Positions 16,970 through 25,251 of a stretch of DNA of 64,000 bases are shown one piece after another; position 1 is the first letter of the stretch, and each line of letters opens with the position of its first letter. The position numbers and the translations under genes were made by a program. Where the stretch lies: positions 62,001-126,000 of the forward strand of contig NZ_BNBL01000013.1 of NCBI RefSeq assembly GCF_014655595.1. Reading direction: 5' to 3'. Below the pieces are notes generated by a model. That model worked only from the letters and a program-made list of their open reading frames with translations, ran no database searches and was not told the origin of the DNA. This stretch comes from Streptomyces griseocarneus (lineage in GTDB: Bacteria; Actinomycetota; Actinomycetes; Streptomycetales; Streptomycetaceae).

Positions 16970-17440
16970 TCAGCGCTGCCCGTCGGAGGCGTCGACGTCG
17001 TCCCAGAGGTTGCTGTACCACGGGCGGTCGGCCGCGCCCCGGTCCCTGGGCGGCTTGGTGGGTCCGCCGCCGCCCACCACGCTGTAGCCGGTCTCCCCCG
17101 GGCGGAGGTAGTGCAGGTGCTCGCGCGCCTGCTGCTCCACGTACGCGGGGTCCTCCAGCCGGGCCTTCTCGTCGCGCAGCAGCTTCACCTGCTCGCGGGC
17201 GTGCTCGGTCTGGCGCCGCTGGTCGGCGATGTCCGAGCGCTGGGTGACCCACTGGCGCATCGGGTAGGCGAGGGCGACGACGATGGAGCAGACGACGAGC
17301 GCGAGCAGCGCGGCGCGTCCCGTGAGCCGGCTGCGCCGCTGCGGCCGCGCCCGGTAGACGCGCGCGGCGGCGGGCCCCTGCACGAGCTTCGTGCCGAGCG
17401 CCTTGAGCCTGGTCGCGGTGGAGAACCGGTCCGCGCCCAC
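16970..17440 (-). CDS. FtsB/DivIC-family septum formation initiator
   Basis: 156 residues. A cytoplasmic basic N-terminus (~1-40) is followed by a single TM helix (about 43-62, 'GRAALLALVVCSIVVALAY'), then a coiled coil ('RSDIADQRRQTEHAREQVK', to about residue 100). The motif 'YVEQQAREHLHYLRPGETGY' is the DivIC signature. It acts in the divisome with FtsL and FtsQ at sporulation septa. The C-terminus is a Gly/Pro-rich tail. GTG at 17440 has GGGGAGG upstream. It follows eno on the same strand, the usual actinobacterial order. Confidence 0.88.
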   Translation of the reverse strand: MGADRFSTATRLKALGTKLVQGPAAARVYRARPQRRSRLTGRAALLALVVCSIVVALAYPMRQWVTQRSDIADQRRQTEHAREQVKLLRDEKARLEDPAYVEQQAREHLHYLRPGETGYSVVGGGGPTKPPRDRGAADRPWYSNLWDDVDASDGQR

Positions 17441-17578
17441 GTCGCCTCCCCAGTGAGTCCTCGGAGTCCTCTACGAACGTACGTCCCCGGACACGGTACG
17501 GGACCGCGGCCGGGGACGTACGGAGACTGGCGAGAGCTCAGCCCTTAAGGCTCAGCCCTTTCGAGGCTGCCTCGGGGC

Positions 17579-18859
17579 TCAGCCCTTGAAGCGCGGGAAC
17601 GCCGAGCGGCCGGCGTACACCGCGGCGTCGTCGAGGATCTCCTCGATGCGCAGCAGCTGGTTGTACTTGGCGACGCGCTCGGAGCGGGCCGGGGCACCGG
17701 TCTTGATCTGGCCGCAGTTGGTGGCGACGGCCAGGTCGGCGATGGTGACGTCCTCGGTCTCGCCGGAGCGGTGCGACATCATGCACTTGAAGCCGTTGCG
17801 CTGGGCCAGCTCGACGGCGTCGAGGGTCTCGGTCAGCGAACCGATCTGGTTGACCTTGACCAGCAGGGCGTTGGCGGCGCCCTCCTCGATGCCGCGGCCG
17901 AGGCGCTCGGGGTTGGTGACGAACAGGTCGTCACCGACGATCTGCACCTTGTCGCCGAGACGCTCGGTGAGGGTCTTCCAGCCGTCCCAGTCGTCCTCGA
18001 ACAGCGGGTCCTCGATGGAGACCAGCGGGTACGCGGCGACGAGCTCCGCGTAGTAGTCCGTCATCTCGGCGGCCGAGCGGGCCTTGCCCTCGAACTCGTA
18101 CGAGCCGTCCTTGAAGAACTCGGACGCGGCGACGTCGAGCGCGAGCGCGACGTCCTGGCCGGGGGTGTAGCCGGCCTCCTTGATGGCCTCGAGGATGAGG
18201 TCGAGGGCCTCGCGGTTGGAGCCCAGGTTCGGGGCGAAGCCGCCCTCGTCGCCGAGGCCGGTGGACAGGCCCTTGCGCTTCAGGACGGCCTTGAGGGTGT
18301 GGTAGACCTCGGTGCCCCAGCGCAGCGCCTCGGAGAAGGACTCCGCGCCGATCGGGGCGATCATGAACTCCTGGATGTCCACGTTGGAGTCGGCGTGCGA
18401 CCCACCGTTGAGGATGTTCATCATCGGAACGGGCAGCAGGTGCGCGTTCGGGCCGCCGAGGTAGCGGAAGAGGGGCAGGTCGGACGCCTCGGAGGCGGCG
18501 TGCGCGACGGCGAGGGAGACGCCGAGGATGGCGTTGGCGCCGAGCGAGGCCTTGTTGTCGGTGGCGTCCAGGTCGAACATGGCCTGGTCGATCAGGCGCT
18601 GCTCGGTGGCGTCGTAGCCGACGAGCTCCGGGCCGATCTGCTCGATGACGGCGAGGACGGCCTTCTCGACACCCTTGCCGAGGTAGCGGTTCTGGTCGCC
18701 GTCACGGAGCTCGATGGCCTCGAAGGCGCCGGTGGAGGCGCCGGACGGCACGGCGGCACGGCCCGTGGAGCCGTCGTCGAGGCCGACCTCGACCTCGACC
18801 GTGGGGTTGCCTCGCGAGTCGAGGATCTCGCGAGCTACGACGACGTCGATGGACGGCAC
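17579..18859 (-). CDS. eno: Enolase
   Basis: 426 residues, full length. Converts 2-phosphoglycerate to phosphoenolpyruvate in glycolysis, with Mg2+. The N-terminal 'VVAREILDSRGNPTVEVEV' and substrate loop 'SGASTGAFEA' are canonical. Metal-binding acids lie in 'VSIEDPLFEDDW' and 'QIVGDDLFVTN'. The signature 'LVKVNQIGSLTETLDAV' and 'MMSHRSGETEDV' carry the catalytic lysine and histidine loops. The start is GTG with GGAGACCCTC upstream. It heads the minus-strand run eno-ftsB-DUF501-ppx. PEP made here feeds PEP carboxylase at 48.6 kb. Confidence 0.97.
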   Translation of the reverse strand: MPSIDVVVAREILDSRGNPTVEVEVGLDDGSTGRAAVPSGASTGAFEAIELRDGDQNRYLGKGVEKAVLAVIEQIGPELVGYDATEQRLIDQAMFDLDATDNKASLGANAILGVSLAVAHAASEASDLPLFRYLGGPNAHLLPVPMMNILNGGSHADSNVDIQEFMIAPIGAESFSEALRWGTEVYHTLKAVLKRKGLSTGLGDEGGFAPNLGSNREALDLILEAIKEAGYTPGQDVALALDVAASEFFKDGSYEFEGKARSAAEMTDYYAELVAAYPLVSIEDPLFEDDWDGWKTLTERLGDKVQIVGDDLFVTNPERLGRGIEEGAANALLVKVNQIGSLTETLDAVELAQRNGFKCMMSHRSGETEDVTIADLAVATNCGQIKTGAPARSERVAKYNQLLRIEEILDDAAVYAGRSAFPRFKG

Positions 18860-19045
18860 GAGGGTCTCCTTCGTGTGTGCTGGAGTTCTGCAGCACGAGC
18901 CTAACGGGCGCCGGAGGCTGCGCCCGCCCTTGGATCGACCAGCGGACCGAAAATTGGCACAAACGCCGAGATCACCGGATGAAACGCCCGGTGTGTTCGC
19001 TCAACGGGGACGGCGTACGCGGGCCCTGGGCGCGGAAACGGCGGA

Positions 19046-19091
19046 GCCCCGCTCCGATGCGGCTCGGGGGGAAGGCGCATCGGAGCGGGGC
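19046..19091 (-). terminator. Terminator between rpfA-like gene and eno
   Basis: GCCCCGCTCCGATGCG (19046-19061) pairs perfectly with CGCATCGGAGCGGGGC (19076-19091), 14-nt loop, 16-bp stem, 55 bp beyond the stop of the Rpf/LysM gene. The stretch from 18860 to 19045 is the eno promoter region. Confidence 0.8.
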
Positions 19092-19146
19092 GGTCCGTCG
19101 GATGAGCGGGACGCTCGTCCTCGCGGCCGGACGGGTCCGGCCGTGA

Positions 19147-19884
19147 TCAGCTGAGGTGCAGCATCTGGCCCGGGTAGATCACGTCGGCGTCGTCGATGAT
19201 CTTCTTGTTGAGGTCGTAGAGCTTCGCCCAGCCGCCCTTGACCTTCTTGGCCGTGGCGATCGTGGACAGGGTGTCGCCCTGCTTGACCTCGTACTCGCCG
19301 TCACCCTTCTTGAAGGTGGGGGTCTTGGCGTGCTTGCCCGGGGTCTGCTTCTGCGCGGGCGTCTCGGTGCCCGAACCCGGCTTGGCGTGCTTGCCCGAGG
19401 GGCGCTCGCCGCGGTCGGCGTGGGTCTTGGTGGAGGTGTCGCGGTCGCCGGTGGACTTCGACGGCTTGGACGGCTTGGGCTTCGAGGAGCCGCCGGAGAC
19501 GTCGACGTCGGGCTTGGGGCCGCCGCGGCTCAGACCGCCGCCGCAGTTGGGCCAGGCACCCGGGCCCTGCTGGGCGAGGAGGCGCTCGGCGACCATGATC
19601 TGCTGCGCCTTGGTGGCCTGGTGCGGGTACGCGGCGTACTTGCCGCCACCCGCGGCGTCCCACGAGTCCTTCGAGAACTGCAGGCCGCCGAAGTAGCCGT
19701 TGCCGTTGTTGATGGACCAGTTGCCGCTGGCCTCGCACTGGGCGACCCTGTCCCAGTCCTGGACGGAGGCGGCGTTGGCGGAGGTCGCGACCATCAGAGG
19801 GGCGGCGACAGCCGCGCCGGTGACACCGGCGAGCGTGACGATGCGGACGGCCTTGGAGGGACGACGGTGCTTGCCCTTGGACAT
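19147..19884 (-). CDS. rpfA: Secreted resuscitation-promoting factor (Rpf) with LysM domain
   Basis: 245 residues. Signal peptide (about 1-38: basic 'KGKHRRPSK', hydrophobic core, 'ATSANA' cleavage). The Rpf/transglycosylase-like domain spans about 39-115: 'DWDRVAQCEASGNWSINNGN' contains the catalytic Glu, and 'YFGGLQFSKDSWDAAGG' and 'QIMVAERLLAQQGPGAWPNC' follow. A basic Ser/Lys/Pro linker runs to ~195. One LysM domain ends the protein ('YEVKQGDTLSTIA', 'DVIYPGQMLHLS') and binds peptidoglycan. It cleaves cell-wall glycan and promotes spore germination. A ydaO c-di-AMP riboswitch lies in its leader. The symbol follows the S. coelicolor gene with the same leader. Confidence 0.93.
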   Translation of the reverse strand: MSKGKHRRPSKAVRIVTLAGVTGAAVAAPLMVATSANAASVQDWDRVAQCEASGNWSINNGNGYFGGLQFSKDSWDAAGGGKYAAYPHQATKAQQIMVAERLLAQQGPGAWPNCGGGLSRGGPKPDVDVSGGSSKPKPSKPSKSTGDRDTSTKTHADRGERPSGKHAKPGSGTETPAQKQTPGKHAKTPTFKKGDGEYEVKQGDTLSTIATAKKVKGGWAKLYDLNKKIIDDADVIYPGQMLHLS

Positions 19885-19903
19885 AAGTCGGTTTCCTCAC
19901 CGA

Positions 19904-20105
19904 CGCCTACGAGGTGAGCTGTCGGGTTCGGGCTAGTGAGTTCGCCCGGCCCGGTCCGCTCGCGCGCACCGGGCTTCACCCCAAGCCGTTCCGTTCCTCC
20001 GGCCGTTGGCCGTGGGACCGTTCCGGCGCCCTACCTGGTTCCCCCGCTCCTGCCTACGGCGCTTGCGCGACGACTCCCCCGACCGCCGGCAGGATTCGGC
20101 GTGGC
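19904..20105 (-). ncRNA. ydaO/yuaA-type c-di-AMP riboswitch
   Basis: On the minus strand the conserved landmarks appear in order: GCCGAATCCTGCC near 20100, CAGGAGCGGGGGAACCAGG, GGGGTGAAGCCCGG, and the closing ACCCGACAGCTCACCTCGT with TAGGCG ending at 19904, 20 nt before the rpf start codon. These are the blocks of the ydaO class, which binds c-di-AMP and usually turns expression off. The homologous leader in S. coelicolor rpfA is known to be c-di-AMP-responsive. Boundaries are by eye, within about 10 nt. Confidence 0.9.
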
Positions 20106-20138
20106 GGTCGAGGTGCTCGCGGTGGCGAGCGGAGACGA

Positions 20139-20167
20139 CGTTAAACACAGGCGGCCGACAGGTTCAA
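20139..20167 (-). promoter_or_regulatory. Candidate promoter of the riboswitch-rpf transcript
   Basis: Minus strand TTGAAC (20162-20167), 17-nt spacer, TTAACG (20139-20144). It would start transcription about 30 nt before the first conserved riboswitch block. The rest of the spacer to 20331 shows nothing further. Confidence 0.5.
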
Positions 20168-20331
20168 ACCCCCCTTTTCGGCCACAGTTGCCGGTTGTGA
20201 CCTACCGAGAACGATCATTCCCGCAGGTGGGAGTGGGTTCATGAGCCACGGACGGGCGCATTCCGGGCATCGGACGACGAGACCCATGTCTCACTTTCGA
20301 CTGGAACGGACATTCGGCCCGAACCGGCCCG

Positions 20332-21378
20332 CTACTTACGGATGTCGAGGCGCTGACCGGGCTGAATGAGGTCCGGATCGGATCCGACCGCTTTTTGGTT
20401 CTTCTGATAGATCGTCTGCCATCCGCCGTCGACGGAGTGCTCCGAGGCGATGGCTGACAGGTTGTCACCCGGACGCACGGTGTAGTCGGACGGGCCCGCG
20501 GGGTCCGTCCGCTCCCCGCCGCGCGAGGGGCGCTGGGCCTCGTCGCCGGAACGCGACGGCTCGGCCCGGTGCTTGCCGGTGCCCGTCCCGGTGTCCCCGT
20601 CCGTGCCGGCGCCGGGAGTGGCGCTGTCGGACGGCGAGCCGGGCGTCTGCGAGCCGGAGGGCGCCGGGGAGGTGCCGGGCGTCTGTGACGGGGTGCTCGA
20701 AGGAGTGCCGGACGGCGTGCCCGACGGCGTGCCGGAGGGCGTGCCCGAGGGCTCCGTGGACGGGTCCTTGCGGTGCTTGCCGCCCTCGCCGGTGCCGGGC
20801 GTCTGCGACGAGCCGGTCGTCGGCTCGGCGGTGCCGGACGGCTTGTCGGAGGGCTTGTCGGAGGGCTTGCCGGACGGCTCGTCGGACCCGTGCGCGGGCG
20901 TGGAGGGCGTCGGGCGCTCCTTCGCGGACCCCCGCGTCGGCTCCGGCGCGGGAGCCGCCCGGCCGGTGTCGTCGCTGCCGGGGTTCACCTCGGGCGCCGG
21001 GGCGTCCTTCTGCAGGCCGGAGCTCACGGCGCAGCTGGGCCACGCGTCGGGGCCCTTGGCCTGGAGGACGCGCTCGGCCACGGCTATCTGCTGCGAGCGG
21101 CTGGCGAGGTCGGGGCGCGGCGCGTAGGTGGTGCCGCCGTTCTGCTCCCACACCTCCTGGGTGAGCTGGAGCCCACCGGAGTAGCCGTTGCCGGTGTTGG
21201 CGCTCCAGGTTCCGCCGCTCTCGCACTGGGCGACCTTGTCCCAGGTGTCGGCGTCGGCAGCGGAGGCGCCGGAGGCGGCCAGCAGCGGCATGGCGATGCT
21301 CGCTCCCGTCACCCCCGCCGCGACCACGATGGCGGGTACCTGGCGGGGGCGGCGATGTCTACCGGACCCTGAGCGCAT
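20332..21378 (-). CDS. Second secreted Rpf-domain protein with long linker and LysM
   Basis: 348 residues. Signal peptide with 'RHRRPRQVP', hydrophobic core and 'GASAADA' cleavage. Rpf domain: 'DTWDKVAQCESGGTWSANTG' with the catalytic Glu, 'SGGLQLTQEVWEQNGG', 'QIAVAERVLQAKGPDAWPSC'. A ~165-residue Pro/Ser/Thr/Gly linker follows, including tandem GTPS units and PSDK repeats, then a C-terminal LysM ('YTVRPGDNLSAIASEH', 'DLIQPGQRLDIRK'). It is a cell-wall lytic enzyme working with its neighbour in germination and growth. ATG at 21378 has GAGAGG upstream; an earlier in-frame ATG adds 14 residues that spoil the signal peptide. Unlike its neighbour it has no riboswitch, but phased GTCAC repeats lie upstream. 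Confidence 0.9.
   Translation of the reverse strand: MRSGSGRHRRPRQVPAIVVAAGVTGASIAMPLLAASGASAADADTWDKVAQCESGGTWSANTGNGYSGGLQLTQEVWEQNGGTTYAPRPDLASRSQQIAVAERVLQAKGPDAWPSCAVSSGLQKDAPAPEVNPGSDDTGRAAPAPEPTRGSAKERPTPSTPAHGSDEPSGKPSDKPSDKPSGTAEPTTGSSQTPGTGEGGKHRKDPSTEPSGTPSGTPSGTPSGTPSSTPSQTPGTSPAPSGSQTPGSPSDSATPGAGTDGDTGTGTGKHRAEPSRSGDEAQRPSRGGERTDPAGPSDYTVRPGDNLSAIASEHSVDGGWQTIYQKNQKAVGSDPDLIQPGQRLDIRK
20693..20752 (-). repeat. 12-nt tandem repeat coding for GTPS units
   Basis: Four 12-nt units (GTGCC[GC]GA[CG]GGC on the + strand) at 20705-20752 plus one degenerate unit at 20693-20704, in frame within the Rpf linker. The array can change length by slippage without breaking the frame. Confidence 0.8.
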
Positions 21379-21437
21379 GTGCTGGCCTCTCGTGTGGCGG
21401 CTGATGTGGTCGTCGAACATAGCGACGGCTCCCGGGA

Positions 21438-21495
21438 GTCACAAGCCGGTGTAGCGGAGGTCACGCCGAGGTCACACGGTTTGATACCGCGTCAC
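21438..21495. promoter_or_regulatory. Phased GTCAC repeats upstream of the second rpf gene
   Basis: GTCAC starts at 21438, 21460, 21471 and 21491: spacings of 22, 11 and 20 bp, near whole helical turns. The middle pair reads GGTCACGCCGA/GGTCACACGGT, two adjacent 11-nt units like PhoP direct-repeat units or MtrA sites. The regulator is not identified. Confidence 0.45.
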
Positions 21496-21511
21496 GGGGT
21501 AGGAGCTCTGG

Positions 21512-22771
21512 TTAATCACTTCCGGTTCCCTCGGGGGTGAACTCCACGGGCAAAGTGCGCAATCCGCGCATGATCAGGCCTCCGCGCCACCGCAGGTCGT
21601 CCGGCTCGGCGCCCAGGCGCAGGTCGGGCAGGCGGCGCAGCAGGGTCGCCAGCGCCGTCTGCCCCTCCAGGCGGGCGAGCGGGGCGCCGAGGCAGTAGTG
21701 GATGCCGTGCCCGTAGCCCAGGTGCTGGTTGTCGCGCCGGGAGAGGTCGAGGGTGTCGGGATCGGCGAACCGCTCGGGGTCGCGGTCGGCGGCGGCGAGC
21801 ACGACGAGCACGGGGTCGCCCTCGGCGATGCGCTGCCCGCCGATGGTCAGGTCCCGGGTGGCGAACCGCCAGGTGGCGAGCTCCACCGGGCCGTCGTAGC
21901 GCAGGAGTTCCTCGACGCCCGTGGCGAGCAGGCTCTCGTCGCCGGCGGCGAGCGCGCGCTGGAGGCGCTCGCGCTGCGCGGGGTTGCGCAGCAGGGCGTA
22001 GACCCCGTTGCCGATCAGGTTCACGGTGGTCTCGAACCCGGCGAAGAGGAGGATGAAGGCCATGGCCGCGGCCTCGTCCTCGGTGAGGTGCTCGCCGTGG
22101 TCGCTCGCCCTGATCAGTCCAGAAATAAGGTCTTCTCCGAGATCCTCCCGCTTCCGGTGGATCAGTTCCGTGAGATATCCCCGCATCTTCTTCACCGAAC
22201 GGGCCACTCCGCCGCGCGGCCCGCCGCCGTGGCGGATCATCATGCCCGCCCAGTCCCGGAAGTCGTCCTGGTCCTCGCGCGGGACGCCCAGCATGTCGCA
22301 GATGGCGTAGATGGGGAGGGGAAAGGCGAACTCGTGGATGAGGTCCGCCTCCCCCTTCCCGGCGAATCCGTCGATCAGCTGATCCGTCAGCTCCTGCACC
22401 CGGGGCGTGAACTCCGCGACCCGGCGCGGGGTGAACGCCTTCGAGACCAGCCGGCGCAGCCGGGTGTGGTCCGGCGGGTCGATGTTGAGCAGGTGCGTCA
22501 TCAGATTGGCGCTGCGCTCGCCGGGGATGCCGACCTTGCCCTTGCCGTGGGCGCCCTCGGAGTGGTGCACGGGGTTCTTCGACAGCCGCTGGTCGGCGAG
22601 CGCCTGCCGGGCGTCGGCGTACCGCGTCACCAGCCAGGCCTCCACACCGCTGGGCAGCGCGGTGCGGTGGACGGGGGCGTGCTCGCGCAGCCAGGCGTAC
22701 GCGGGGTACGGATCGGCGGCGAATTCCCAGGTGAACAGGGGCGGGGCAGGGGGCGTACGGTTCTCGTGCAC
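21512..22771 (-). CDS. Cytochrome P450 (bacterial class I, CYP107-like)
   Basis: 419 residues, soluble. Haem-thiolate monooxygenase needing ferredoxin and reductase. I-helix oxygen-activation motif 'LLFAGFETTVNLIGNG' contains A/GGxxT-like residues, K-helix ExxR is in 'VEELLRYDGP', the haem loop 'LGYGHGIHYCLGAPLARLEG' holds the cysteine ligand, and the C-helix region 'IDPPDHTRLRRLVSKAFTPR' is canonical. No ferredoxin gene is adjacent. The substrate is unknown; related Streptomyces CYPs act on macrolides or fatty acids. It sits between the second rpf gene and a small membrane protein and is not obviously part of a pathway cluster. Confidence 0.9.
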   Translation of the reverse strand: MHENRTPPAPPLFTWEFAADPYPAYAWLREHAPVHRTALPSGVEAWLVTRYADARQALADQRLSKNPVHHSEGAHGKGKVGIPGERSANLMTHLLNIDPPDHTRLRRLVSKAFTPRRVAEFTPRVQELTDQLIDGFAGKGEADLIHEFAFPLPIYAICDMLGVPREDQDDFRDWAGMMIRHGGGPRGGVARSVKKMRGYLTELIHRKREDLGEDLISGLIRASDHGEHLTEDEAAAMAFILLFAGFETTVNLIGNGVYALLRNPAQRERLQRALAAGDESLLATGVEELLRYDGPVELATWRFATRDLTIGGQRIAEGDPVLVVLAAADRDPERFADPDTLDLSRRDNQHLGYGHGIHYCLGAPLARLEGQTALATLLRRLPDLRLGAEPDDLRWRGGLIMRGLRTLPVEFTPEGTGSD

Positions 22772-22784
22772 GCCCCGACGCTAC

Positions 22785-23216
22785 CTAGGTGTGGCTGCTG
22801 CCGCCGCTGCCGAAGGAGCCGCTGCTGCCGGGGCTCCACTTCTTGCGCTCCTCGGTCGGCTCCTCGGGGTGGCTGCCGGGGTTGTGGATCTCGTGCGGCA
22901 GCACGCGCTCCCCGTCGGCCTCCGTCTGCAGGCGGTCCGACTCCCGGTGCTCGGTGACGTAGTCGATCTTGCCGTTGTCGTCGGCGTGCCCCGGGCCGTG
23001 GTCGGGCGAGGTGGGACCGGTGTCGTGTTCCTCCCGCGTCTGCCAGGCCCCCTGGCGGCGCTGCGGCTGGCTCGGCGGCGGGGGCTCCCGGTCGCGCCAC
23101 CGCTGCCCGTAGACGAAGGCCGCGAGCAGCAGGCCGACGACGAACAGCCCCACGATGAACGGGGCGATGCCGCCGACCCAGTGGGGCAGGGCGAGGTCCG
23201 TGTGCTCAGTGCGCAT
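22785..23216 (-). CDS. Small single-pass membrane protein (DUF6479-like)
   Basis: 143 residues. Short N-terminal extracytoplasmic part, one TM helix at about residues 14-36 ('GGIAPFIVGLFVVGLLLAAF'), basic 'YGQRWRDREPPPPSQPQRR' just after it, then a hydrophilic, probably disordered tail ending in Gly/Ser ('SPGSSGSFGSGGSSHT'). The layout resembles the DUF6479 group of Streptomyces; function unknown. The gene ends 13 bp before the P450 start and probably shares its transcript. Confidence 0.7.
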   Translation of the reverse strand: MRTEHTDLALPHWVGGIAPFIVGLFVVGLLLAAFVYGQRWRDREPPPPSQPQRRQGAWQTREEHDTGPTSPDHGPGHADDNGKIDYVTEHRESDRLQTEADGERVLPHEIHNPGSHPEEPTEERKKWSPGSSGSFGSGGSSHT

Positions 23217-23276
23217 GGGATGCGGGTACCCGCACGCGCCCCCGTCAAGACCGCCACTGGGCCGAACGGGTGTCCG

Positions 23277-24260
23277 TCACTCGCTCGCGCGGGCCGCCGC
23301 CTCCGCCTCGAGGATCGCGTCGCGGTACGTACGGGCCGCGGCCCGCAGGGCCGTCTCCGGGTCCGTGCCGGCCGCCTCGGCCCGCGCGGCCAGGGCCAGG
23401 AGCTCGTAGCCGACCCCCTCGCCGGCCGGGAGGGCCACCGGCAGGCCCCCGCTGCGCACGCGGGAGGCGAGCTTGGCGGCGAGGGCCAGGGCGGGCTGGC
23501 CCAGCGGCACGCCCTCGGTGACGGACTCGCGGCCCTTCTCCGCCGCCTTGGTCCGCATCCAGTGCGCCTTGACGTCCTCGGGCGTCTCGGCGCTCTCGTC
23601 GCCGAAGACGTGCGGGTGGCGGTGGACGAGCTTGTCGACGATGCCGCCCGCGACGTCGTCTACCGAGAACGGCTCGTCCGGGTCGTCCTGGGCGATCCGG
23701 GCGTGGAAGACGACCTGGAGCAGCACGTCGCCCAGTTCCTCGCGCAGCGCCTCGCGGTCGCCGGTCTCGATGGCCTCCAGGAGCTCGTACATCTCCTCCA
23801 GGCCGTACTTCGCCAGGTCCTCGTGGGTGCGCACGCCGGTCCACGGGCAGGCCAGCCGGATCCGGTCCATGACCTGGACCAGGTCCAGGAGCCGGGCGCC
23901 GGGCAGGTCGTAGGAGCCGGGCAGCAGCTCCAGCGCCGGCATCGACTCCCGGCCGGAGCCGGCCAGCCGGGCCAGGCCGTCGGTCAGCGCCGACTCGCCC
24001 TCGGCGGAGGTGAGCACCACGGCCGTGCGCCGGCCGTCCGCGCAGTAGTCGACGAGCTCGCGCGCGGTGGGGGCCGCGTGCTCGGCGACCACGCCGGCCT
24101 CCCGCAGGTACGGCAGCTGCGGGTGGCCGGCGTCGGCGCACAGGACCCGGTCGGCCTCGCGCAGCGTCCGCCAGGCGGGCCACGACAGCATTCCGGGGGC
24201 GACCCGGTGGCTGGTGGTGAGCAGGACGATGCGGCCGCGGGAGTCGTTCAGGTCGTTCAC
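23277..24260 (-). CDS. mazG: Nucleoside triphosphate pyrophosphohydrolase (MazG)
   Basis: 327 residues. Hydrolyses non-canonical or excess (d)NTPs to NMP plus PPi. The C-terminal MazG domain (about 135-250) has 'PWTGVRTHEDLAKYGLEEMY', the acidic metal-binding 'EAIETGDREALREELGDVLLQ' style helix pair (E-E..E..D), and 'VDKLVHRHPHVFGDE'. The N-terminal ~130 residues are a tetrapyrrole-methylase-like remnant ('LLTTSHRVAPGMLSWPAW'), as in actinobacterial MazG. The GTG start at 24260 (VNDLNDSRG) follows a TAGGCT box (24268-24273) by 7 nt, so this may be a leaderless internal promoter. It lies 34 nt after the SurA-like gene. Confidence 0.87.
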   Translation of the reverse strand: MNDLNDSRGRIVLLTTSHRVAPGMLSWPAWRTLREADRVLCADAGHPQLPYLREAGVVAEHAAPTARELVDYCADGRRTAVVLTSAEGESALTDGLARLAGSGRESMPALELLPGSYDLPGARLLDLVQVMDRIRLACPWTGVRTHEDLAKYGLEEMYELLEAIETGDREALREELGDVLLQVVFHARIAQDDPDEPFSVDDVAGGIVDKLVHRHPHVFGDESAETPEDVKAHWMRTKAAEKGRESVTEGVPLGQPALALAAKLASRVRSGGLPVALPAGEGVGYELLALAARAEAAGTDPETALRAAARTYRDAILEAEAAARASE

Positions 24261-24294
24261 ACGGCCGAGCCTAGGCGAGAGGACGGGCGGCACA

Positions 24295-24915
24295 TCACGC
24301 CGGCTGCCCCGGGGCGGGCGGCTCGGCCGGGCGCAGCCACGGCTCCAGCGCGGGCCGTGCGGTGCCGCGCCGGGCGTCCCAGGTGCCATAGCGGGGGTTG
24401 ACGTCCACCCGCAGCGCGTCGGAGGTCTTCCGCAGGACCTCGTTCGTGCGGGCCGGGCCCAGCTTGCGCTCCAGCTTGGAGCGGACCAGCCCGGTCCGCA
24501 GCTCCTGGTCGACCTGGCCCGGCGCGATGCCGGCCGCGAGGAAGCGGCCCTCGACCGCGTCGGCCCCGCCGAGCATCCGCTCGACCTGCTGGCGGCGTTC
24601 CTGCAGCTCCCGGCGGGTGACGTCGACGCCGTTGTCCTGCCCGGCCCGCTCCACGATCCGGTACTGCACCAGGCGGACGAGGGTGTCCTGGCCGAGCCGG
24701 GCGCCGGCGGCCAGCAGCTGCGGGCCCTGCGGCGAGGAACGCTGCGCCTCGCGCACGTCCTCGACCTCCCGCTGCAGCTCGGAGACGGTGATCCGGTCCT
24801 TGCCCACGACGGCCGCGGCCCCCGGGTGCGGTGCCGACCCGCACCCGGTGAGCAGCGGGGCCGCTGCGAGCAGAGCGGCGGCGGATACGGAGAGCGCTGT
24901 CCTGCGGCGGATCAT
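24295..24915 (-). CDS. SurA N-terminal-like chaperone lipoprotein
   Basis: 206 residues. Lipoprotein signal peptide with lipobox 'LLTGC' (acylated Cys near residue 25), so it is anchored on the outer face of the membrane. The domain after 'AAAVVGKDRITVSELQREVE' matches SurA N-terminal/SurA-like folding helpers; the peptidyl-prolyl isomerase domain is absent, as is usual for actinobacterial members of this group. It is rich in Arg/Glu/Gln helices. The gene is followed by mazG in the same direction, and mfd lies beyond the intervening DUF2079 gene. The client is unknown. Confidence 0.82.
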   Translation of the reverse strand: MIRRRTALSVSAAALLAAAPLLTGCGSAPHPGAAAVVGKDRITVSELQREVEDVREAQRSSPQGPQLLAAGARLGQDTLVRLVQYRIVERAGQDNGVDVTRRELQERRQQVERMLGGADAVEGRFLAAGIAPGQVDQELRTGLVRSKLERKLGPARTNEVLRKTSDALRVDVNPRYGTWDARRGTARPALEPWLRPAEPPAPGQPA

Positions 24916-25251
24916 GAAGCCTCCCGGCAGAGATCACGAACGAACAGGGGCGGGGCGGTGATCGATGTTAGGCACTCGACGTGACCCGGGCCACTGATTC
25001 GGCCAACGATGTGGCGGGTGTTGAGGCACGTGGCCCAGTCGTCCGCCGTGCCGACCGCCGTCCCCGGCCGCCCGACGCCGCATACTGCAAGACCGGCGGA
25101 CGCGCGGACGGGAAGAAAACCGGCTGAACCGGGCGGCCCGCCCGATCGTCTCCACAGGGGAGGCCGGAGGCCCGCCCCGGCCTTTGCATATCGTTCGTCA
25201 CGCCGGCCCGCAGGGGGCCGCCGACCCGCACCACACCGGAGGACACCGCTC
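24916..25251. promoter_or_regulatory. Divergent intergenic region, SurA-like / DUF2079
   Basis: 336 bp with no gene. On the minus side a TAACAT box lies at 24964-24969, a plausible -10 for the SurA-like lipoprotein. On the plus side CATACT at 25080-25085 may serve the membrane-protein gene. Nothing else is evident. Confidence 0.4.

Noticed and set aside
22126..22128. Possible TTA codon in the cytochrome P450 gene
   Set aside because: The TAA on the + strand is one base out of frame; the codons there are CTT ATT.
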